A stretch of 27,631 nucleotides of DNA from Hypsibius dujardini. Taxonomy: Eukaryota; Tardigrada; Eutardigrada; Parachela; Hypsibiidae. The translations under genes and the position numbers were made by a program. The notes under the pieces are model-generated. The model was not told where the DNA came from, did not search any database, and saw only the letters and a program-made list of their open reading frames with translations. Location: assembly GCA_001579985.1 (NCBI GenBank), contig LRSR01010001.1, forward strand, positions 1 through 27,631, given 5' to 3'. Every line of letters begins with the position of its first letter. The first letter of the stretch is position 1. This document shows, in pieces, positions 9,201 to 17,525 of this stretch.

Positions 9201-11388
9201 TCGGGCGAAAGCACCCCGCTCAATGCATCCTTTGGGTTTGAGTTGTCGGAGTCCTCTCCGAAACACAGGACATGCCGATCGGCCTCGCGCAAGCTTGCTG
9301 CTGCCGTGGACGGACCATCAGCCTCGAAAATGTTCCACGGTAGAGTTGACTCTTGTCTCATCTTGACTGTCGCCATCTGTTACAGTGTCGCCTCGAAATT
9401 GCAGATGAAAATGCTCGGGATGGACTGTCTGAAGATACTTCCCCTTCTAAAAAGCTCCTCACTGCTGACTTCACGTCCACCAAGACGTCCCACACTGAGG
9501 ACTCCGCTCCACCCGCACTTGTTCCCCAGACACAAGCCAGCAACTCGGCCACCGACGCTCAGCTGACCAGCAGTGAAGCCACTGTCTGTGTCGTTCAAAC
9601 TGTCAAGCCCACGGCGAAGTTATCACCACACAAACACTTGCCGAGCTCGCATTTGTCGTCTCAACATTCGATATCTCAGAGCAGCAGCAGCGCTTCACGC
9701 GACATGGACTTGGCTCGGCGGATCCTCGACATGCCCAAGCCGAACTTGCAGGGACGGAAGAGCCTGGGCGGGAAAAGCCCCCGCAAGCTATCGATGGAAA
9801 AGATGCTCCGTCCGGGTCGGTCGAGTTGGAATCCGCTCTTTCCGTATTCGTTGATGTCGCCCTTGGCGGAGGACTCCTGTTCACCTCCATCGCCGGCCAT
9901 TGAATGGGAGGAAGAGCTGTAAGGGCTCGTCCAGTTACCGAAAAACGGACAGGCAGGCAGGCAGACAGACAGACAGACAGACAGACAGACAGTCAGGCAG
10001 ACAGACAGACAGGCAGACAGACAGGTAGGCAGACATTTGGTCATCGGCACTTACATCTTTACAGAAACAAATTTATCCCATTTTCTGATTCAGGGAAACA
10101 TCAGCAAACCTTCGAGAGGACAAGCAAAATGAGTGCCCGTCCTCGTCTTCCATCGTAACCGTACGTGAACAGGAAGCAGGTTTTGATGTCTGTGGGCAGA
10201 TTTATCACATGGCTGTTGTTTCAGGAGACGCCGACTAAGCGTGGCGTGTTCATGATCCTTCGCATGCCAGGGATAGACACCAAAGAATCGACTACGCTGT
10301 CCGACAAAATCGCCGCGCTGGGCTCGAGCTGCATCGATTCACCCGCATACGACCCAACCGGCACGCATTTGGTGTGCGAGCGACCGCGGCTCACGGAGAA
10401 GTTCATCAGCTGCGTGGCGGCCGGAGTGTGGGTCCTCCACCCCCAGTACATCCATGATTCCGCCAAGGCAGGCGTCCTCCTCGAGGTGCGTTGCTGCTCT
10501 CCTGCCTTTATCAGCGTAACTGTTTAATATCCTAATTGTCTGGGGGTTATGAAATGGCCACTGGCCATGGACTTGAATGATGCACTGTTGCCTGAATGTG
10601 TCCTTGCCTGCCTGCCTTTCAGTTTGTTTGTCTGTCTGTCTGTCTGTCCTGTCTGTCTGTCTGTCTGTCTGTCTGTCCCCGCCTGTCTGCCTGCCTGTCT
10701 CTGTCTAATTGATTAGTTTAGCGTATGCCTGCACGTCAGTGATGCATCTTCGCGTTTTCAGGAAGAGCCATACGAATGGGGAAATGTATTTGCAGCCAAG
10801 TACAACCTCGACCTCCTCGACCAAGAACTCTCATGGGCACGTGATTGCTTCCCTTTCGTCCGTTTTACTTGTATATTCTTAGCCGTAGTGGTAGTTATTA
10901 CGTCTCGTTATTTCGTGCAGGCTTCGACGGCGCACTGGTGGAGGCAGTATATTGCTCGCACGGGCGAGAAAGCTTACTACAACTTTCGCGTCATCCTCTC
11001 CCCGGACATCCCCCGCATTCAAGCCTACAAAAACGTCATCAGGGCCGGTGGCGGAACTATCCTCTCGATGGAAGACAACGCGGCGGCGGCCTCCGCCACT
11101 CACTTGTTGCATAATTTCAAACTCAGCGAAGAGGAGAAACTGCAAGCGTTTCGATCGACTCTGCCGGGGCTGACCGCACCGTCCCATTCGAAGGGCTTCC
11201 TGGAGGGCTTCCTCAAGGAGAAGGCGGTCGGGCATATCGAGCTGCGGAAGCGGTGCTACGCGCAGACCGTGCCGCGGCGTGTCAGCACGCAGAGTGTGAT
11301 GCGGTCGCGATCGAGCGACCTCTTCGGCGGCTCTGCCAGGAAGAGTCCGCGGATTGACCCGCCGAGTTTTCAGTCCTTGATCTCGTAG
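6223..11388 (+). CDS. TOPBP1: TOPBP1-like BRCT scaffold for ATR activation and replication, reduced BRCT set
   Basis: Exons: 6223-6240 (start uncertain), 6361-6489, 6752-6912, 6982-7120, 7451-7558, 7627-7818, 8045-8201, 8281-8469, 9106-9344, 9386-9918, 10094-10160, 10225-10485, 10762-10857, 10921-11388 (TAG); about 918 residues. TOPBP1 is a nuclear phosphopeptide-binding scaffold that links 9-1-1 and Treslin to ATR activation. BRCT0 covers about residues 10-95. BRCT1 follows (RIVGPE-like IVGPECITG, then PSVTHLVAKSVNTEKYL), then BRCT2 to about residue 305 (ITHYVCKN, ITWLLECAR). A Ser/Pro-rich linker ends in AIEWEEELETSANLRED, which resembles the ATR-activating core IIWDDP of human. BRCT7 (THLVCERP...GVWVLHPQYI) and BRCT8 (RVILSPDIPRIQAYKNVI) follow. 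Human BRCT3-6 have no counterpart (1522 residues in human). Donors of exons 9 and 13 are uncertain. An alternative first exon is 6186-6209. Confidence 0.9.
6538..6690. repeat. GATT-rich repeat in TOPBP1 intron 2
   Basis: Interrupted TTGATTGATTGA blocks at about 6538-6645 and an opposite AATCAATCAATCAATCAATC block at about 6676-6696 lie in the same intron (6490-6751). The two blocks are inverted with respect to each other. Confidence 0.7.
7141..7376. mobile_element. hAT-like MITE in TOPBP1 intron 4
   Basis: The 236-bp element starts ACACACGTGGCA and ends TGCCACGTGTGT, with imperfect terminal inverted repeats of about 39 bp (CACTAACCGA is shared in both arms). It is flanked by AACTGAAA (7133-7140) and AACTTAAA (7377-7384), an 8-base direct repeat with one mismatch, as expected for hAT target-site duplications. 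Inside, a 112-bp unit is duplicated head to tail (ACGTGGCAGAAATCG at 7145 and 7257). There is no coding capacity, so any movement would have been by a transposase encoded elsewhere. Confidence 0.75.
7836..8015. repeat. GC-rich tandem repeat, 3 copies, TOPBP1 intron 6
   Basis: Three units of 61-65 bp share CCTTGCCCCGCCC, TTTTGCCCATA and CCCTTCATTGTACT. The core CTGCCCCGCCCCTTTTGCCC also occurs in the hairpin elements at 12171-12292 and 15178-15310, so this array is related to that dispersed family. Confidence 0.8.
8522..9010. repeat. Minisatellite of 39-47 bp units, about 11 copies, TOPBP1 intron 8
   Basis: The units read GATTGATTGATTGACTGACT then TGAACACTAATAAGCGAATG with small changes (AATAAGCGA near 8522, 8561, 8604 and on). 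The same family, in opposite orientation, fills the element at 11404-11850. The array occupies most of the intron 8470-9105. The sequence right after it resembles one end of that element. Confidence 0.88.
9945..10032. repeat. CAGA/CAGG array in TOPBP1 intron 10
   Basis: About 85 bases of CAGA interrupted by CAGG lie near the donor of the intron 9919-10093. Reading through it makes a false Asp-Arg-Gln-Thr frame. Confidence 0.85.
10622..10705. repeat. CTGT array in TOPBP1 intron 12
   Basis: CTGT repeats with a CCCCGCC interruption lie in the middle of the intron 10486-10761, close to the BRCT7 exon. Confidence 0.85.
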
Positions 11389-11403
11389 TGTGTGCTACTG
11401 CAC

Positions 11404-11850
11404 TACAGCTGGCGGAGAAACTTGCTACGGTTCCCCAGGCATTGATTGATACTTTGGCCAGTCAAGTGCAGTTTCTCCGTTTGACCAATCAATCAATCAA
11501 ACTCGCCTCTCTGTGTTCACGTTAGTCAATCAATCAACCAATCAATCAATCAAACTCACCTTTCTATGTTCAAGTCAATCAATCAACCAATCAATCAATC
11601 AAACTCTCACCTTTCTATGTTCAAGTCAATCAATCAACCAATCAATCAATCAACCTCTCGCCTATCTGTGTTCACGTTAGTCAATCAACCAATCAATCAA
11701 TCAATCAAACTCTCGCCTATCTGTGTTCACGTTAGTCAATCAGCCAATCAATTGACCGTTCACTCGCCAACCTGGCAATGTTAGGCGTGCCTTGTGGCAC
11801 CAAATCAATCAACGACTGGGGAACTGTAGCAAGATTCTTCGCCAGCTGTA
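11404..11850. mobile_element. 447-bp inverted-repeat (MITE-like) element downstream of TOPBP1
   Basis: The arms at 11404-11436 and 11818-11850 are inverted repeats with 3 mismatches in 33 bases (TACAGCTGGCG...GTTCCCC). Weaker similarity continues inward for about 20 more bases (CATTGATTGA). The interior is a CAATCAATCAACCAATC minisatellite with CTATCTGTGTTCACGTTAGT spacers. It starts 16 bases after the TOPBP1 stop, so it lies in the probable 3' UTR. I found no convincing target-site duplication. Confidence 0.7.
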
Positions 11851-12170
11851 CATCGCTTTGAAGCGCTTTTTCGTTTCTTGAACTATTTGAAATTTGTTGT
11901 TTTTTTATTGGTTGTTTTCGGTGCGCTTGACTTCTCTCCTTATTTGTTATGTGGCATTCGGAGGCGGATCGAAATTATTATTGCGGGTACATTGGTTGTA
12001 AGCTCCTTTGCCAAGGTAGGACATTTGTTTTTCGTATGACATGAAAACTGAAAACGTGAGTGGTTCTAAGTGTGAAACTACTCGGCGACAGTGAAGGAAA
12101 CAACTTCAAACGCAGGAGTAAAGGCTCCAGTAAGCGAACAGAATTTAATCTAATGGAGGGTCCCGGAAAT
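11851..12170. other. Intergenic stretch without recognised gene
   Basis: Between the inverted-repeat element and the hairpin I see AT-rich unique sequence and no conserved reading frame. A minus-strand AATAAA (TTTATT on this strand near 11904) could serve the lectin gene, but it is about 400 bases past that stop. Confidence 0.4.
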
Positions 12171-12292
12171 GGGCAAAAGGGGTGGGGCAGGGGTAATAAC
12201 TCAACAATCAACCAATCAATCAGCGGAGCTCCGTGGCGGAGCGGAGTTGATTGGTTGATTGATTGTTTACCCCTGCCCCGCCCCTTTTGCCC
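12171..12292. repeat. Long GC-rich palindromic hairpin, copy 1
   Basis: The left arm (GGGCAAAAGGGGTGGGGCAG, then AACAATCAACCAATCAATC) and the right arm (GATTGGTTGATTGATTG, then CCCTGCCCCGCCCCTTTTGC) pair over about 45 bases each with few mismatches. The centre is itself GGAGC/GCTCC-rich. A second copy with shared flank (GTAAGCGA, GAATTTA, TCTAATGGAG) lies at 15178-15310. It ends about 20 bases from the lectin-gene stop, so it would fold in that mRNA's 3' UTR. Confidence 0.8.
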
Positions 12293-12312
12293 GTTGTCGT
12301 CCCCCTACGAGA

Positions 12313-12984
12313 CTACGAGTCGCGCAAACCGCAAATTAAGCTGCCTTTCGGGTTGACCTTTTTATCGGTCGTTAGAGCGTCATCCTGCGTCAATGATCCT
12401 AGCCGAAGAGCGCAAATCTTTTTCGACACGAAGAAATTGTACGCCGAGCAGGATTCGTTGGCCGTGCATAATTCCGAGCAGTCCTCGCGCCTGACAATGT
12501 TGGGCTTGTTCACGTTCCTCCCCTTTATGAAGATACAGTCCGCTGCCCAGTTTCGATGACTGAAGTCGATTGAATTGACCAATACATAATCAGTTAGGCC
12601 GCAGACCTCCACCTTGGTCGAGCGAACCACGCTGGCCTGATTGAAGTCACCGGACAGTAAAACACACCGATATGTTTCCTCCTGGTCTGCATCGGTTGCC
12701 TTGCTCCATTCGTAAGCCTTGCACTGCTTGTCTGACGCACACGCCCGACCACAGACTTCCAGGTACTGGGATGTCAGAAGCATGCTCTTGAGCGATTTTC
12801 TATGTTTGCCAGAAAAAGAACAGGCATGGGCCCATTTTCTGCCGTTCCAGTCGATGGTACCTCCAGATACGCCTGCAGTAAAGGAAGAATTTATGTAACA
12901 TACAGACAGACAGACAGACAGACGAATAGACAGGCAGACAGACAGACAGACGAACAGACAGCAGACAGACAGACAGACAGACGA

Positions 12985-13026
<42 letters not shown>

Positions 13027-13779
13027 GAACAGACAGGCAAACAGGCAAGCAAGCAGACAGGCAGACAGGCAGGCAGACAGCAGATAGAGAGGCAGACAGA
13101 CCAGGCAGAGAGAGAAGTAGACAGACAGACAGACGGACGGACAAATCAACGTACTCGTTGACGACGCCCAGGTGCAGGTCGAATTTTGAGCTAAACACAT
13201 CACCCCGTCGTCCTTCACCCACAACGAAGCCCCAGCATTTTTTAATCCCGCGGTTCCCAATTTCCAGACAGCCTCTCCGGCCTAGTTTAGCAGGACCACC
13301 TCACCGTTACCCAGCACAGACACCGAAACCGGTTTCACCACAAGCGAATTCGATCCTGACGCCCATGTTGCCACTTCCTTGTAGTAGGAATCGACGCGAT
13401 AGACCACCAGGTTGCCGTCTTCCTGCAGTAACAACTTTGTCAGGTTGTTGTTGGACCAAACAATTCGTCCCTTCGGCAGGCTTCCCTCCGACTTGATGCT
13501 GTCCCGCTCCGTCGGTCCCACCGACTCCGACTTGGAGCGACAGACGTCATTTCCGCCCTCCATCTCACGGCACTCTCCCTTCGAACAGGCACGAATCAGG
13601 ACGGGATCATCACCGGACTGGCAAAAATACAGCGAGTCCGGTGCGTAACTGCCGGTCAAGCAGGAGGCGTGACGCGATCCGCAGGTGCTGAAATCGGACT
13701 GGCAACAACCGGCGAAGGCTCCTCCAGTAAGGGCTGCGATGAGCCAGAGAAAGCTCGCAATGTGACAAGAAACAGTCAT
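12313..13779 (-). CDS. Secreted B-lectin/double PAN-apple protein with an in-frame TAG
   Basis: Complement exons 13779-13155 and 12872-12313 (GT-AG, phase 1), 395 codons including the final TAG. Residues 1-23 are a signal peptide (SFLWLIAALTGGAFA). A Cys-rich segment follows (about residues 24-80, GCCQSDFSTCGSRHASC), then a bulb-type lectin domain (about 100-208) with the mannose-site motif QEDGNLVVY. Exon 2 encodes two PAN/apple-like modules, each with a Cys pattern such as YLEVCGRACASDKQCKAYEW and DCSELCTANESCSAYNFF. A secreted carbohydrate-binding role is inferred from the domains. Codon 166 (13284-13282) is TAG, yet lectin homology continues in the same frame on both sides (GNGEVVLLN, stop, AGEAVWKLG). 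TAG also ends this and other genes here, so it is not a general sense codon. The copy may be a recent pseudogene, a null allele, a sequencing error or read-through. The same B-lectin plus PAN order occurs in plant G-type lectins. Confidence 0.8.
12903..13145. repeat. CAGA/CAGG array filling the lectin-gene intron
   Basis: Nearly the whole intron (12873-13154, 282 bases, a multiple of three) is CAGA with CAGG and GAACAGA variants. On the sense strand it is stop-free and in frame with both exons, so a simple ORF caller fuses it into one 315-residue frame with a long Cys-Leu-Ser-Val run. Confidence 0.9.
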
Positions 13780-13804
13780 TTTAGTGCTTACAACAAACTA
13801 CTGA

Positions 13805-13833
13805 ATAACTACTGAGGCTTTCACTTTTTAAGG
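13805..13833 (-). promoter_or_regulatory. Candidate core promoter of the lectin gene
   Basis: On the minus strand TTAAAAAG (near 13833-13826) is followed about 27 bases later by TCAGT, an initiator-like pentamer of arthropod promoters, and then by the ATG at 13779 after about 25 more bases. The spacing fits a TATA/initiator pair. This rests on motif match only. Confidence 0.2.
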
Positions 13834-14003
13834 CTTTTTCCGAAAGGCGAAAAAAAATGTCGGGAAGGATGTGTCAGTTGGATGCTTTTTTTTGCTAGAT
13901 AACCTCGCTTTGGGCGTTTGCCTTTGACATTCCAAAGACCTGTTTTGAGAGAATTGCTTTCCGGTTTCCAGAGCTAAAACACTGAGGGTTTAGTATTGTC
14001 TAG

Positions 14004-14800
14004 ATATGTGGAAGTTGTGACACAAAACCTGTAACGGCGTTCAGTTCAATCCATTCAGCATATCGACTTGAAGAATTTTCATGATTTTGCTGTGCCCAGC
14101 CCAGATCATATTTGTCCGCCCCATTTACACATATCTAATTCCAAATCATACGCAAACTCAACTCCACGTGGTATACTATGTCAGATACATTTATCTATCA
14201 ATTTCATCAACAAATTCATGGCTTCAAAAAGATTTAACGGGTTCCTTCGGCGCTCTTCCTGCGGGAGAGAATTCTGCCTCACCTATCGCGAACTCCTGAA
14301 AGAGTTCATCAGGCGCACCATCGTCTTTAGCCGTGACATTTCGTAGCCGCTTCGGTGCCTTGGATGTGCTGGGCCCGGCGGATTTCTTGGAGGAAGTAGG
14401 TGACTTCGCCATGGTGCCTTTTTGCTCGCAATGGGTGAATCGAGGTCGCCGGCTCAAAAATTTTCAAACAGCAACCGGCGTCCAATATCCTCCTGCAGCT
14501 CGATGGACAATGAGATCGGAATTTAAAAAAATGCAAAGAGGAACAACCGAAGAGTGGATGGCAAGATGCTAAACTCGCAGATAAAATGGCAACAAAATGG
14601 CGAAATAAAGTGGAGTGGAGTTGGTTTACTGCACCAGTGGAGTTGGTTTATTGGACCAGTGGGTCCACTGTATGAGACTGGGCTGGGTAAGACTGCTGGG
14701 CTGGGCGCGAGATAAATTTTGAAAATTCGCAAAGTCCATATGCTGAACTGATTGAATTGAACTCACGCCTTACAGGTTTTGTGTCACAACTTCCACATAT
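14004..14800. mobile_element. Mutator-like foldback element with 9-bp target duplication
   Basis: Terminal inverted repeats run from 14004 to about 14080 and from about 14721 to 14800. The outer 31 bases (ATATGTGGAAGTTGTGACAC...) match perfectly and the remainder imperfectly (TTCAGCATAT, GAATTTTC). Both ends abut the direct repeat ATTGTCTAG (13995-14003 and 14801-14809). Long inverted repeats with a 9-bp duplication are typical of Mutator-like elements. The 797-bp body encodes no transposase, only a small ORF on the minus strand (14224-14412), so it is non-autonomous. Confidence 0.8.
14224..14412 (-). CDS. Small Lys/Ser-rich ORF inside the foldback element
   Basis: This encodes 62 residues beginning MAKSPTSSKKSAGPSTSKAP, basic and Ser/Lys-rich at first, then acidic (APDELFQEFAIGEAEF). 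The start context GGCACCATGG is close to an ideal animal Kozak sequence. I do not recognise the family. It lies wholly between the inverted repeats of the 14004-14800 element, so it could be a captured gene fragment, a small element-borne gene, or chance. No intron donor or downstream exon is obvious. Confidence 0.25.
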   Translation of the reverse strand: MAKSPTSSKKSAGPSTSKAPKRLRNVTAKDDGAPDELFQEFAIGEAEFSPAGRAPKEPVKSF

Positions 14801-14909
14801 ATTGTCTAGCCAGGTAAAATCAATTCAAGTTCAATTCAATTTCAGGCGTTTCTCTTAAGTGGAACGCAGAATGCCTCGCCCCTTTATTAATGTTTTTCAA
14901 TCAGCAAAA

Positions 14910-15131
14910 TATTCGACACTGTCCCATCCCAAATTTCATTTGGAATCCGTTGGCATTGGCAAATACTTTTCCGACATCAGGGGGATGAGCTACGTGCTAA
15001 CTCTGGAAAGCTTCGCTGGAATTTTCGGCTTTTCTAAAAACTGTCCATAGCTCCGCCCCCTCACCTCCGAAAAATATTTGGTTGACGGCCATCGATTCCA
15101 AATGAGATTTGGAATAGGACAGTGTCAAAAT
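14910..15131. mobile_element. Second foldback element, about 40-bp arms
   Basis: The arms at about 14910-14948 and 15093-15131 are inverted repeats with few mismatches (GACACTGTCC, CATTTGGAATC). The bases outside (AAAATATTC on the left, AAAATAATT on the right) are similar but not identical, so a target-site duplication is only suggested. No coding capacity is seen. Confidence 0.6.
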
Positions 15132-15177
15132 AATTACACTTAGAATAAAAGGTGCACCCATTCTGTTGTCGTCTTAC

Positions 15178-15310
15178 AGTAAGCGACAGAATTTATTCTA
15201 ATGGAGGTCCGGGAAATGAACAAAAGGGGCGGGGCAGGGGTAATACTTGAACAATCAACCAATCAACTCCGCTCCGATTGCTCCGGAGCTCCACTGGTTG
15301 ATTGGTTGAT
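15178..15310. repeat. GC-rich palindromic hairpin, copy 2
   Basis: Copy of the family at 12115-12292. It shares GTAAGCGACAGAATTTA, TCTAATGGAG, CAAAAGGGGCGGGGCAGGGG and CAACAATCAACCAATCAA-type sequence. The palindromic centre is CTCCGCTCCGATTGCTCCGG and the right arm ends TTGATTGGTTGATT. The right arm lacks the CCCTGCCCCGCCCC block of copy 1, so this copy is truncated. Confidence 0.75.
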
Positions 15311-15316
15311 TTTTTA

Positions 15317-15602
15317 AGTGCCTGATTCCTGTTCCTGGTTCCTGTTCTTGGTTCCTGTTCCTGATTTCTGTTCCTGATTCTTGTTCCTATTTCCTGTTCC
15401 TGGTTCCTGCCTGGTTCTTGGAACTGGTTTCTGTTCCTGGTTTTGTTCTTGGTTCCTGTTCCTGATTTCTGTTCCTGGTTCCTGTTCCTGTTCCTGGTTC
15501 CTGCCTGGTTCTTGGAACTGGTTTCTGTTCCTGTTCCTGATTTCTGTTCCTGTTCCTGTTCCTGGTTCCTGCCTGGTTCTTGGAACTGGTTCCTGGAGCT
15601 GA
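15317..15602. repeat. TTCCTG hexanucleotide array downstream of TOP3A
   Basis: TTCCTG and TTCCTGA/TTCTTGG units form a higher-order repeat of roughly 85-100 bp that includes GCCTGGTTCTTGGAACTGG three times. On the minus strand it is open in several frames (Arg-Asn-Gln-Glu runs). It lies past the TOP3A stop, and I regard it as non-coding. Confidence 0.85.
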
Positions 15603-15741
15603 AACTGGGGTTTCCTCACATGTTTTAACGAAATAAAAACAGTCTGGCCGAGTTAAAAAAAACATGACCAAATAAGCCTGACTGAAGTATGAGGAAGCGG
15701 AAGAGGAAAAGGAATGATAGGACACAGTCGGATTCGGGTCA

Positions 15742-17494
15742 CTATTGAGTGTAACGGTCAAGGGCATCCCGCAGCTTCTGAATCTGCGCCTGAGCCTGCA
15801 GAAAAATCCCGCGATAATTATCAATCTGTTCCTGCAACACGTCCGCCTTGTTTCTCCTCCCCTCGCAGATGTCCTTCAAGGACGCCTCTAGCTGCGACCG
15901 TAGATGCGGCCTCGACATGGCCCGATCGATAGCGTCATACCTAAGTGAGAGAGAATAAATTCAAATAATTAGTTTTTATAATCAACTGAAAATTCTATTA
16001 AGACACTGAAAAAGAAATTTTTTTATTTTCAAGTTATAATTAAGTTTAGTTTAACCACCCTTAAGATTTGTACCCGTCCACTAAGCCCATCCCGATCCGT
16101 CCGGGCGTGAATCGCCGATCGTCGTTCATCCCGGCGTACTGTCGTGTCTGGATGGTCTCAATGTGCTCCGCGTGGGTGGCGTCCGTGCCGATCCCGTGCT
16201 TCTCCATCAACGCGATGAGATCGGACTCACTGAGGAGTGCCGGAGGGGAAGTCTGACCGGCGGCCATTTCAATCCGGGTGGGGATGAATTTCAAACCTAC
16301 CGAGCAGTGGGGAATGGTTTTGGCCTCCCATTTGTCGTAGGGATACACGTCGAGGTAGTTCCGTTCGGTGATTACCAGACCGTCCGCCTGGAAGAACTCC
16401 TCGGTGATCTGAATGGTGAGGATGGTCTCAAAACCCTTCGCGTCACCACTGCAGGTGGCGAGAAAGTGCCGGACGATAAGCTCGTATACGCGCTTCTCAT
16501 TGCCTACAGTCAGTCAGTCAGTCAATCTGCCTGCCTGTCTGTCTGTCTGTTTGTCTGTCTGTTTCCCTGCCTGCCTGCCTGCCTGATTGTCTGTCTGTCT
16601 GTCTGACGGACTGTCTGTCTGTCTGTCTGTCTGTCTGACGGACTGTCAGTGTATCTGTGTGTCTGACTGTCTGTCTGTTTGACGGACTGTCTGTCTGTCT
16701 GTCTGTCTGTCTGTCTGACGGACTGTCAGTGTATCTGTGTGTCTGACTGTCTGTCTGTCTGTCGAACCAACACACCTGCAAGGTTTGGAGCAAATTTCAG
16801 GGGATGAATCGGAGGATGGGCCTGATCGCTCTTCTTCCCTGCACGCGGATTCGGGCCCAGCTGGAGGAGATTCTGTGCAAAGGCACCCCACACCGGACTG
16901 GCTATCTGTTGCTGCACGAGATTCGGCAAGCCGAAATCCTTCGGGAAAATGTTGGTCTCCGTTCGAGGATAGCTAATCAGACCCTGGGAGTACAGCTTCT
17001 CAGCGATCCGCATCGTTTCCTTGGCGTTGATTTTCAGCATCCGCGAGGCCAGCTTCTCCAATTCGATCGTGTCCATGGGCAGGGGACGCCACTTGCTTTT
17101 CGGTTTCTCCGTCAGACCGGTCACCGTGGCCTCCGGTCGTTCCTTGCAGATATCAAAGATCACTTCGCAGCAAAGCTGATCGAAGAGACGGACTCGCTGC
17201 CAATGGAATTCGACGCGAGCTTTCTCCGGCTTCTTGAACTCGTGGGTGACTTTGATTTTCCAAAAGTCTTCTCGGATGAAGCGCGAAATCTGCAAACAAA
17301 AATATCGACATTTTCCTCAACACATAAACTCGGTACAATACATCCAGTCGGACAAAGAAACTAACAGAGAGTTGAACAGACAGAGAGTTAATACTCTGCA
17401 GATAGACAATCAGACAGACAGGCAGACAGACAATCAGACAGACAGACAATCAGGCAGGAAAACCGGCAGGCAGACAGACAGGCAGACAGACAAT

Positions 17495-17525
<31 letters not shown>

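Noticed and set aside
9340-9385. Frameshift between TOPBP1 exons 9 and 10 from the donor CACG|GTAGAG
   Set aside because: A second GT five bases further (AGA|GTTGAC) restores the frame. The intron would be only 41 bases, so the junction is marked uncertain rather than called a lesion.
10840-10920. Non-canonical or absent intron between the TOPBP1 BRCT7 and BRCT8 exons
   Set aside because: The stretch reads open and the donor at 10841 is out of frame, but a GT at 10858 gives a canonical 63-base intron in frame. I kept that with low certainty.
13282-13284. TAG as a reassigned sense codon in this organism
   Set aside because: TAG is the terminal stop of CLPB, TOPBP1, TOP3A and of the lectin gene itself, so general reassignment does not fit.
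15314-15824. Gln/Asn/Arg/Glu-repeat ORFs on the minus strand
   Set aside because: They come from the TTCCTG array and one frame overlaps the real TOP3A last exon out of frame.
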